Notes under the pieces: model-generated
What the model was told of the DNA's origin: nothing
The model's input: the letters and a program-made list of their open reading frames with translations, nothing else
Database searches by the model: none
Shown here: positions 1 through 5,590 of the stretch, piece after piece
Layout: each line of letters starts with the position of its first letter
How positions within the stretch are numbered: position 1 is the first letter of the stretch
Assembly (NCBI GenBank): GCA_030456405.1
Contig: JAKDNQ010000073.1
Coordinates: 1 to 9,457 of the forward strand
Reading direction: 5' to 3'
Source of the DNA: Nitrospira sp.
GTDB taxonomy: Bacteria > Nitrospirota > Nitrospiria > Nitrospirales > Nitrospiraceae
Length of the DNA stretch: 9,457 nt
Translations under genes and position numbers: made by a program

Positions 1-26
1 CCCCCCCATGTGGTTGTACTCGCCAT
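1..26 (-). CDS. 5' end of a minus-strand gene running off the window; possible AmoC
   Basis: Read on the minus strand, AAGGAGG (40 to 34) lies 7 nt before an ATG at 26. The frame then reads Met-Ala-Ser-Thr-Thr-Thr-Trp-Gly-Gly up to the window edge. The ribosome binding site is the strongest in the window, and a TTGACA promoter candidate lies about 110 nt upstream, so this is probably the first gene of a new transcription unit. The product cannot be identified from nine residues. A short Ala/Ser/Thr-rich start resembles AmoC N-termini, and the neighbouring amoE-amoD-copC-copD genes normally accompany amoCAB, so AmoC is a reasonable guess, but this is inference from context. The gene points the same way as the copper cassette upstream. 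Confidence 0.6.
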
Positions 27-69
27 ACCCTGACCTCCTTGTTAAGTGATTGAGACCCACCGCTTATGC

Positions 70-86
70 CGAAGAAAAATTCTCCG
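70..86 (-). promoter_or_regulatory. Hairpin in the leader of the partial left-edge gene
   Basis: On the minus strand CGGAGAA is followed by a TTT loop and TTCTTCG, giving a 7-bp stem with one G-T wobble. It lies between the promoter candidate and the ribosome binding site of the partial gene, about 30 nt before the Shine-Dalgarno. It could stabilise the leader or affect translation. Such a short stem can also occur by chance. Confidence 0.25.
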
Positions 87-132
87 ACGGAACATTGCTA
101 CTATTACTACCGTTTGCTCTGCGTGGCGGGAG

Positions 133-160
133 ATTAGCGGATACAGTTTCTTGATGTCAA
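133..160 (-). promoter_or_regulatory. Sigma70-type promoter candidate for the partial left-edge gene
   Basis: The minus strand has a perfect -35 TTGACA (160 to 155), a 16-nt spacer and GCTAAT (138 to 133; 4 of 6 matches to TATAAT). Predicted transcription would start near 126, leaving a leader of about 100 nt. The -35 box lies inside an inverted repeat, CTTGA-TG-TCAAG (150-161), which could be a protein binding site. The insertion sequence ends at 218, so the promoter core is intact, but anything bound further upstream has been displaced. Confidence 0.45.
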
Positions 161-217
161 GTAGAATATCCAAGGTGAAAGCTGCATCCTTTCCGCCTGC
201 AAAATGCGTGCAAATGG

Positions 218-236
218 CTATGCACTTAACTCCAGT
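218..236 (+). repeat. Terminal inverted repeat of the IS1595-like element, low-coordinate end
   Basis: Starts CTATGCACTTAA and ends TCCAGT. It pairs with the reverse complement of 1209-1227 at 16 of 19 positions. This is the end downstream of the transposase stop codon. Confidence 0.65.
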
Positions 237-260
237 TTCGTCACCTAAAGTACTCAGCTT

Positions 261-1169
261 CTAGGAGGTACTTGCAACCAGCCTTGAGTAGGGGGCAGGC
301 TCAATAACAATAGCCTGCGCGACAAGTTTGTAGAATAGTTGCCAACGGTCTTTGGAGGTTCGACGGTTGAATCGAACCGTGAATTCATTGAGATAGAAAT
401 CTAGTTGTTCACGGGACAAGGCGCCTTGATGCGTACTCACTAACCAGCGCTTAAACAAGGAGGCCACTCGGTGCACGCGAGGTAACAAGTTCGACGCTGT
501 TTTGCCGCTCGCGTTGATTGAACGCGGTCGGTGTTTGAACCCTTCTTGCTTCAACCCTGCATAGGCCTTCCATCTGTCTGTGATAATGATGGAACTTGGT
601 TCAATCACGTGTTTTACAAAGGCAACGAGTTGGTTGGGAGAGGCGGTCGGAATTCGACGCAGATGGATACGGCCAATTCCCTTCCCATCAATTTGCGCGG
701 CGATCGCCACGAGCGCGTTGCTCTCTAAGTACCGACGACCCCGTCCAGCTTCGAGGCGTCCCATATGTATTTCGTCCACTTCAACTCGGCCTCTCAGTCT
801 GTCCACATCCGGCAGGACAAATGCGCGCCGTAGCTTTTGCAACCACAACCACGCCGTCCTGTAACTGCCAATTCCCAATAGTCGCTGGAGTCTCAAAGCA
901 CTAAGACGTTGTTTCTGATCGGTCATCCACCACATGGCTCGAAACCAGTCCTGTAGGGGAAGCCGGGTTCGATGGAAAATCGTCCCAGCCGTAACCGAGG
1001 CTTGGTATCCACATCGGCGGCACATCAGAAGGCATCTGGTGGTAGTCCAACTGCCGCTGGTCGTGCACTGGGGACAACAGAACCCGTCGGGCCACCGCAG
1101 CCGAGCCAGGTAGGCGCGGCAGGCGCCTTCTGTGGCGAAACGCTGCTCGAACTTGGCGAGGGTTCGCAT
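261..1169 (-). CDS. IS1595-family (ISXO2-like) transposase
   Basis: This enzyme moves the surrounding insertion sequence. The open frame extends back to a GTG at 1181, but ATG at 1169 is preferred because GGAGG sits 5 nt before it, giving 302 residues. Numbering from the GTG: a zinc ribbon uses Cys36, Cys39, Cys54 and Cys57 (CPQC and CRRC), followed by the ISXO2-like nuclease domain. The first two catalytic aspartates are Asp136 (VEVDEIHMG) and Asp202 (TDRWKAY). The end carries the family blocks HRVASLFKRW, THQGA and LNEFTVRFNRR (about 237-274). The usual third catalytic Asn or Glu before the Lys is not evident; Leu and Phe occupy those positions, which may be normal for the subgroup. There are no internal stops and the length is full, so it could be active. 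Confidence 0.9.
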   Translation of the reverse strand: MRTLAKFEQRFATEGACRAYLARLRWPDGFCCPQCTTSGSWTTTRCLLMCRRCGYQASVTAGTIFHRTRLPLQDWFRAMWWMTDQKQRLSALRLQRLLGIGSYRTAWLWLQKLRRAFVLPDVDRLRGRVEVDEIHMGRLEAGRGRRYLESNALVAIAAQIDGKGIGRIHLRRIPTASPNQLVAFVKHVIEPSSIIITDRWKAYAGLKQEGFKHRPRSINASGKTASNLLPRVHRVASLFKRWLVSTHQGALSREQLDFYLNEFTVRFNRRTSKDRWQLFYKLVAQAIVIEPAPYSRLVASTS

Positions 1170-1208
1170 ATAGTCCTCCACGGTGTGACCCCAGTATGCT
1201 TAGGGCGT

Positions 1209-1227
1209 ACTGGAATTAAATACATAG
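1209..1227 (-). repeat. Terminal inverted repeat of the IS1595-like element, transposase-start end
   Basis: Read on the minus strand it begins CTATGTATTTAA and ends TCCAGT. It matches 218-236 at 16 of 19 positions. It lies about 40 nt upstream of the transposase start. Confidence 0.65.
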
Positions 1228-1284
1228 GGGGTAGGGATGACGAAGTTATACAAACATCTATTAAAAATCAAGCACCCTGTGTTG

Positions 1285-1313
1285 TCCCTCATGCGTGGTA
1301 CTCTCATGAGGGA
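1285..1313. repeat. 9-bp inverted repeat (hairpin) in IS debris
   Basis: TCCCTCATG (1285-1293) and its exact reverse complement CATGAGGGA (1305-1313) are separated by 11 nt. There is no adjoining run of T on either strand, so it is a poor intrinsic terminator. It lies just before the IS3 relic and may be a remnant of mobile DNA. Confidence 0.4.
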
Positions 1314-1349
1314 GGTTCGGCAATGCCAACTCCTGAAGCGGCTGCTGGC

Positions 1350-1540
1350 GAGACGACGTGTTTGTGGAGCGGCTGTGGCGGAGCGTGAAATATGAGGTGT
1401 AATTGCAGGCCTACGACAGCATCAGCGCAGCTCGACAGGGATTGGAGCGGTACCTGGCGGTCTACAGCTGACATAGGCCGCACAGGGCGTTGGGTGGCAA
1501 GACGCCAGGACAGGTATACTGCGACAACCTGACAATACGG
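1350..1540 (+). pseudogene. C-terminal relic of an IS3-family transposase OrfB
   Basis: Read in the frame of codon 1355, the plus strand gives Asp-Val-Phe-Val-Glu-Arg-Leu-Trp-Arg-Ser-Val-Lys-Tyr-Glu, a stop (TAA 1400), LQAYDSISAARQGLERYLAV, Tyr-Ser, a second stop (TGA 1469), then HRPHRALGGKTPGQVYCDNL. This matches the end of the rve integrase domain in IS3 OrfB proteins: the block around the catalytic Glu (VERLWRSVKYE), the AYDS...AR...YL segment and the closing RPH-ALGG-TP motif. Both stops fall in the same frame, so it decayed mainly by nonsense substitutions. The upstream two thirds of OrfB and all of OrfA are absent. It is non-functional and evidence of an older insertion at this site. 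Confidence 0.85.
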
Positions 1541-1721
1541 CGCACCGCCGCGTTGTCAACGCACCGCAAGGCGCTCCTATAAGGAAGGGAACATGCTGCC
1601 CAAACAGCAGGGGCCTCTTCTGTGTTGGTGACGATCACGACGTCCAGCTCGCTACCTAAAAGCGGCCATTGAATCGTGCGCTCGCACTCTACCCTGCCCC
1701 TTTTCTGCTTGCGCATGAACC
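1541..1721. other. Intergenic stretch between the IS3 relic and the copD stop codon
   Basis: I see no convincing gene, RNA gene or T-run terminator here. It follows the IS3 relic directly and may include the 3' end of that dead element. No clear intrinsic terminator for the minus-strand copper cluster was found between 1721 and the IS. Confidence 0.4.
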
Positions 1722-3743
1722 TCAGTGTACGTGGTCGTCCGGTGGCGGGCGGAGCTCTTTTTCTCGATTGAGTTGCTCGATTTGTCGCAGTAGTTCTGCG
1801 ATATCTGTCCATCCCGATCCGTCCACCGCAGGGATCCAGCGCGCCCGCAAATAGCCGTAACGGTCAATCAGGAATTCCATATGCTTGGGTGTGGTTCCCT
1901 CGCCGGCTAGATCTGGGTTGCTGAGGGTTCTGCGGAACAGAGCGTAGCTGCGTGTAATTTCAGGTGCGCCTTGCGTTGCCAAGAGGAAAGGTACGTGTGC
2001 TGTGATGGCTCCTGTTTCCTGCGGGTCGTGATCATTTGCAGGCACTGCCAGCACCACCGTATTACTGTCGCGTAGGGCGGGATACGCTGACTGCAACTGA
2101 TCCAGCCTCGCGCGCGACTCCGGCAATGAAAAGAGAACCAACAACACTGCTTTCTTTCGGCGGAAATCCTTCAAGGTGCCGCTCGTCCCGTCATGCGCGG
2201 AATAGGAGAAGTTCTGCGGGGCCATATAGGCTTGATTGGGGGCGACGTAGGGGTTGATGAGACGTGCCTGATAGCCACGGGAAGTGGCATGGAGAAAGTT
2301 GACGACATCCCAACGATCCTCTTCCGAGAGTTTGTCGGCAAACGCCGGCATGCCTGTACCGGGAATACCGTGGGTCAGCCAGTGAAAAAAGTCCCCTGCG
2401 GTATGCTTGGCTGTGTGAGGCTCCGTAAGCAAATCCACTGGCGGGATCGCGAGGGTTTTGGCCAAAACGCCGTTGCCCTTGGCTTGGGGTCCGTGGCAGG
2501 GCACGCAATTCGAGGCAAATATGGTTGCGCCATTGGCAACGGAAATGGCATCGAACGGGACCGGCGTCTTACGGTAGGTTTCCGGAAAGGCCTGAGTGGC
2601 AAGGGGAGGCAGCGCTGCAACCAGCGCACAGACCGCCAGTATGGCCGGGATGGCAATGCGCCACTTCATTTCCCAGCGTTTGGACCGACCGAGGGCGACC
2701 GCTCCGACTGCCAGGATAAGCAGCGCGACTCCGATCCCCGAGCCGATCATCATGCCTACCCCGCCCCAGGTGGCATCGATGGAGAAGCGGAAGGGATAAG
2801 GCCAGTCTTCAATGATGGTATGCTTTCCTGGCACGGCGCTCGACAACAGTGTTGCTGCCACGACCAGCACTAACGCGAGCAGGACTTCGAGCGTGACCCA
2901 TTTTCGAAGCTTTTGCCCACTGGCCTTTGCCACATCTGCGCGCTGATCGAGCGCCGGTAGCCAGACGAGGCGCGCGCGCGCGGCGATCACAAGAATCACG
3001 GCGAGCAGCGCGAGCTTGGTATTGAGAAACCAACCCCAGCTTGTTGCGACCAATGAGGCATAGTTCGTATCTACCATGCGATCGGTCACGATAATGCCAG
3101 TGGCCACGACCACGATCATCACAGGCAACGCCATTTTCGAGAACTGTTTCAGAGTCTGGACGCTTGACCGATCGGTCTCGTTGTGCGTACGCGTATGGGT
3201 CGTGGTGAACAAGACGGTGAGAAAGGCCGGCAACCCTCCGAACCAGACGCTTGCCAGAACGGTATGCAGCGCGTAAGGCAGTACTGATGTGACGGACAGT
3301 TCGTCAGCGGCGGAATGGCTTGCGAGTGATCCAGCAGCCAGCGTGAGCGCAGCGACGGTCGCGTACAACACATATTGCCAGCGCGCCTGAGATGAGAACC
3401 GGACATAGAGCGCCACTCCGAACACGAGAAGCGCGAGGCTAGCGCGCACCTTCCAGATGAGCCCTATGCGAGTTTTTTGTAAGAGATCTAACCAGGCTTC
3501 CAGGCGCCAGGCATTTTCGGCCACGCCCGTGGCCTGCGCAGTCGTTGTGGCCAGCAAACCCACCAGACCCAGCAGCAGGGTGACAGAAAGCCACGGTAAC
3601 GCCCGATTCAGACGGGCGAGCCAAGGGGTGTGACGTTCAGTGGTCGCGCGCGCGGCAATCGCGAGAAAGACGCAGCCGCCGATCAGGATCATGTTGGACG
3701 CAAGCTGTAGCCAGCGGAACAGCGCGCCGATGACCTCGATCAT
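1722..3743 (-). CDS. copD: CopD-family membrane protein fused to a cytochrome c domain and a thioredoxin-fold-like tail
   Basis: CopD proteins are inner-membrane partners of CopC in copper uptake or transfer. This one has 673 residues, about twice a simple CopD. Residues 1-301 form the CopD part, with about eight hydrophobic helices (near 5-30, 47-70, 98-116, 124-141, 152-172, 203-220, 236-256, 282-301), His143 in an ASHSAA motif and His160. Two more helices (324-351, 362-382) lead to a cytochrome c domain: haem-binding CVPCH (413-417) and likely distal ligand Met465 in GTGMPAF. Residues about 507-660 look like a thioredoxin/SCO-type fold (VLLVLFSLPE; HMEFLIDRYGYLRARW), but no Cys occurs after Cys416, so the usual dithiol is missing. 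The protein ends in DDHVH. Ten helices would leave both ends in the periplasm, where haem must be attached. It overlaps copC by ATGA (3740-3743), implying translational coupling. The CopD and haem assignments are firm; the tail fold is tentative. Confidence 0.88.
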   Translation of the reverse strand: MIEVIGALFRWLQLASNMILIGGCVFLAIAARATTERHTPWLARLNRALPWLSVTLLLGLVGLLATTTAQATGVAENAWRLEAWLDLLQKTRIGLIWKVRASLALLVFGVALYVRFSSQARWQYVLYATVAALTLAAGSLASHSAADELSVTSVLPYALHTVLASVWFGGLPAFLTVLFTTTHTRTHNETDRSSVQTLKQFSKMALPVMIVVVATGIIVTDRMVDTNYASLVATSWGWFLNTKLALLAVILVIAARARLVWLPALDQRADVAKASGQKLRKWVTLEVLLALVLVVAATLLSSAVPGKHTIIEDWPYPFRFSIDATWGGVGMMIGSGIGVALLILAVGAVALGRSKRWEMKWRIAIPAILAVCALVAALPPLATQAFPETYRKTPVPFDAISVANGATIFASNCVPCHGPQAKGNGVLAKTLAIPPVDLLTEPHTAKHTAGDFFHWLTHGIPGTGMPAFADKLSEEDRWDVVNFLHATSRGYQARLINPYVAPNQAYMAPQNFSYSAHDGTSGTLKDFRRKKAVLLVLFSLPESRARLDQLQSAYPALRDSNTVVLAVPANDHDPQETGAITAHVPFLLATQGAPEITRSYALFRRTLSNPDLAGEGTTPKHMEFLIDRYGYLRARWIPAVDGSGWTDIAELLRQIEQLNREKELRPPPDDHVH

Positions 3744-4144
3744 TTCTTTTGCACTTTGCCCTTTACAGAGAAGTCGAAGTACGACTCCACCACATGACCA
3801 TCTACCGACAGCACCCGAAACTTCACGGAATACTTTCCGGGCGTCAACTCCGGCAACAGCAAGACGATGGATTTAGGGTCGTCTGGAGCGAGTGTTGGTT
3901 TGACCTCAGTGACAGGATGCTTCTCGGCATCGAGGACAACCAGCGATGCGTAGTCGCCTTCAATCTCCTCGTTAAACCAGAGTTGCACCTGTGCCGGCGC
4001 TTGGGCGAGGACAGCCCGACGTGGTGGCTCTGCCTTGACCAGCATGGAATGCGCCAGCGTCGGGGCAGCATGCACGCACAGAATCATCGCCATCGCTGAG
4101 CCTGCCACGATGTGCTTGAGCGCGTGAATCGCCCATGATTTCAT
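3740..4144 (-). CDS. copC: CopC-like periplasmic copper-binding protein
   Basis: A 134-residue secreted protein that binds Cu(II) in the periplasm and probably passes it to or from CopD. The signal peptide runs to about residue 31 (PTLA), so the mature protein starts with His32 (HSMLVKAEPP). CopC proteins use this N-terminal His as a copper ligand together with an Asp and a His in the DGH motif, here Asp115 and His117 (SVDGHVVES). The NEEIEGDY and LTPGKYSVKFRV segments are typical of the CopC beta-sandwich. I see no Met-rich Cu(I) loop. The ATG at 4144 has AGGAGGAGA 6 nt upstream. The stop overlaps the copD start. It lies 103 nt downstream of the last AmoD-like gene in the same direction and is probably co-transcribed with it. 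Confidence 0.92.
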   Translation of the reverse strand: MKSWAIHALKHIVAGSAMAMILCVHAAPTLAHSMLVKAEPPRRAVLAQAPAQVQLWFNEEIEGDYASLVVLDAEKHPVTEVKPTLAPDDPKSIVLLLPELTPGKYSVKFRVLSVDGHVVESYFDFSVKGKVQKK

Positions 4145-4189
4145 CGGATCTCCTCCTCATTGTCGCTGCTGAACTGACACGTAACAATC

Positions 4190-4201
4190 GGCCATGTGGC
4201 C
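4190..4201. repeat. Short inverted repeat between the last AmoD-like gene and copC
   Basis: GGCCA-TG-TGGCC has two 5-bp arms around a 2-nt centre, about 45 nt before the copC start. It could be a binding site or RNA processing site, but it is short and may be chance. Confidence 0.2.
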
Positions 4202-4247
4202 ATCATAGTTCGGCACTGTGTGCTCGGGAAGCTAGTTGGCCTGTTGC

Positions 4248-4838
4248 CTACGACACTGTGTTGACCGGGGATTTGCGACGGCCTCGCACAAGAAAGAAGA
4301 TTGCCGCTCCACCGGCAATAGCGACAATCGGGACTATCACCATCAAGTAGTGCATCAAGTGTGAAACGACTCCACCTTCTCCTACTGAGATTGGGAATCG
4401 CGCAACATGTTCTTCCTTGCCGCGAACGGTGATGATCCCGATGAATTTGCCCGGCTGGCTGAAGCTATGTTCGAAATTGATGAACCCCCCTGTGTAGACT
4501 TTGGCCGGCACGTGAACGACTGTGATGGCCTGAAGATCCTGCTCCGAGCCCGTGTCCTTGATGACCCGGACCTCGACGGGCAACGAGCGGAGCTCCCCTT
4601 CGATAAAATCGAGCACGATCACGGTGCGGCCGGTCGACGGAACATCCCCGCAGAGTTCCTGCCGGTCTGAAGTGTCAGGCTGATATTCGGTAAGGTGCAT
4701 ACCGTAGGGCCCAAACTTGAGTATGCAGAAGTTTTTGTCTAATTCATGAAAGTGCTGGGCCTGTGGGGAAAGCGGAGTTCCGATCGCCAGCATCACGCAG
4801 ATCACCATGACTAATTTTAAAGGAAATCGCAAAGACAT
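4248..4838 (-). CDS. amoD: AmoD-like (PmoD family) periplasmic, membrane-anchored protein, second copy
   Basis: A 196-residue protein: signal peptide (1 to about 27), periplasmic domain, C-terminal transmembrane helix (near 161-182) and a short basic tail RGRRKSPVNTVS. AmoD/PmoD proteins accompany ammonia and methane monooxygenase genes, and PmoD is known to form a dicopper site. All three paralogues here share C-x9-H-x3-YQP-x8-C-x-D-[IV]-P, in this copy Cys38, His48, Tyr52-Gln-Pro and Cys63, with Met47 before the His. It is very close to the upstream copy, including a 26-nt identical stretch. Differences: the mature N-terminus reads QHFHEL instead of HGG, the signal cleavage site is less clear (QAQ before H), and Phe37 replaces the Met found before the first Cys. 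Start: ATG with GAAGGA about 9 nt upstream. AmoD versus AmoE naming rests on gene order and similarity. Confidence 0.75.
   Translation of the reverse strand: MSLRFPLKLVMVICVMLAIGTPLSPQAQHFHELDKNFCILKFGPYGMHLTEYQPDTSDRQELCGDVPSTGRTVIVLDFIEGELRSLPVEVRVIKDTGSEQDLQAITVVHVPAKVYTGGFINFEHSFSQPGKFIGIITVRGKEEHVARFPISVGEGGVVSHLMHYLMVIVPIVAIAGGAAIFFLVRGRRKSPVNTVS
4522..4547. repeat. 26-nt exact direct repeat shared by the two AmoD-like genes, copy 1
   Basis: Identical to 5206-5231 in the neighbouring paralogue. On the minus strand it encodes part of the TGSEQDLQAIT segment, which is identical in both proteins. This points to recent duplication or gene conversion. Confidence 0.85.
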
Positions 4839-4940
4839 CGTCAGTATCCTTCTCGCGTGAGTTTCTGAGTCGCCTTTTTAATGTTCTCGTTGAACTAGAA
4901 ACACGCCTGCATCGGCGCCATTGGATCGCCGGTCAGTCGC

Positions 4941-5528
4941 CTAGGAAACAGTCTTGCTAGACGTATTACCACGCCCTCGCATGGCAAAGATGATCACCCC
5001 GATCACCGCAACTCCTGCGAACGCAATTAAGAAATAGGAGGGGGGTAACCATATTTTTGTTTCCCCGACCGAAAACGGGAATCGCGATACAAGCTCCTGC
5101 TTGTCGCCCACCATTACCAGTCCGACAAATTTCCCGGGTTTATCGAAGTTGTATTCGAAGTTGACCGAGCCGGCGGGGTAGACCTTGGGCGGCAGATGCA
5201 GGACCGTGATGGCCTGAAGATCCTGCTCCGAACCTGTATCCCTGATGATCCGAACTTCGGTGGGCAACGGGCGGAGTGCATCTTCCATATAATCGAGCAC
5301 CACGACCGTACGGCCCGTCGCGGGAATGTCTTCGCAGAACTCTTTATTGCGTGTGTTGTCAGGCTGATATCCGGTGAAATGCATGTTATATGGGCCGATC
5401 GTGAGCCGGCACATGTCTTCTGCTAGCGCCAGCCCTCCGTGAGCCTGGGCCTGCGAGGGGAAGAATGGCGCCCCCATTGCCAACATCAACAGGCACAAGC
5501 CGATAGGTCTGAATAGTTGCTTAACCAT
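4941..5528 (-). CDS. amoD: AmoD-like (PmoD family) periplasmic, membrane-anchored protein, first copy
   Basis: A 195-residue protein with a signal peptide ending SQAQA, so the mature form should begin His30-Gly-Gly. The candidate copper site has Cys40 (preceded by Met39), His50 (preceded by Met49), Tyr54-Gln-Pro and Cys65. The periplasmic beta-rich domain contains the RTVVVLDYMED and RIIRDTGSEQDLQAIT segments. A C-terminal helix (about 163-185) anchors it, followed by MRGRGNTSSKTVS. This is the copy that best keeps both Met residues and the HGG start, so it is the likeliest canonical AmoD. PmoD work in methanotrophs indicates copper delivery or electron transfer near the monooxygenase; the precise role of AmoD is unsettled. 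Start: ATG with GGAGGATC, about 10 nt spacing. It lies 62 nt after the AmoE-like gene and 102 nt before the second copy. Confidence 0.78.
   Translation of the reverse strand: MVKQLFRPIGLCLLMLAMGAPFFPSQAQAHGGLALAEDMCRLTIGPYNMHFTGYQPDNTRNKEFCEDIPATGRTVVVLDYMEDALRPLPTEVRIIRDTGSEQDLQAITVLHLPPKVYPAGSVNFEYNFDKPGKFVGLVMVGDKQELVSRFPFSVGETKIWLPPSYFLIAFAGVAVIGVIIFAMRGRGNTSSKTVS
5206..5231. repeat. 26-nt exact direct repeat shared by the two AmoD-like genes, copy 2
   Basis: Identical to 4522-4547. It lies in the same place in the paralogue and encodes the same residues. Confidence 0.85.
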
Positions 5529-5590
5529 TTGCCAGGATCCTCCATCTCGAATGTTGAATCATATGCACGCAGGCCGGAATGCTCGGCTCC

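Larger units (their letters stand above)
218..1227 (-). mobile_element. IS1595-family (ISXO2-like) insertion sequence
   Basis: The element is about 1,010 bp and carries one transposase gene on the minus strand, a usual size for IS1595-family elements. Its ends are set by imperfect inverted repeats, 218-236 against the reverse complement of 1209-1227, matching at 16 of 19 positions with all three differences C/T. The family normally makes an 8-bp target duplication, but the 8 bases outside each end (gcaaatgg and ggggtagg) do not match. The insertion may therefore be old, one end may have been reshuffled, or the true ends may lie a few bases away. It sits between copD and the left-edge gene, next to older IS debris. 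Confidence 0.75.

Noticed and set aside
46..264. 72-codon plus-strand open frame at the left edge
   Set aside because: It overlaps the promoter, hairpin and ribosome binding site of the minus-strand gene and crosses the IS end; the protein has no recognisable features and no ribosome binding site.
1285..1313. Intrinsic terminator for the copper cluster
   Set aside because: The 9-bp stem is real but has an 11-nt loop and no adjoining T run on either strand, and it lies over 400 nt past the copD stop.
972..1388. 138-codon plus-strand open frame
   Set aside because: It is antisense to the transposase start, crosses the IS boundary and reads into the IS3 relic in a different frame; it is a by-product of the transposase coding bias.
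2193..2873. 226-codon plus-strand open frame inside copD
   Set aside because: It lies wholly antisense to the well-supported CopD-cytochrome gene and its translation has no domain-like pattern.
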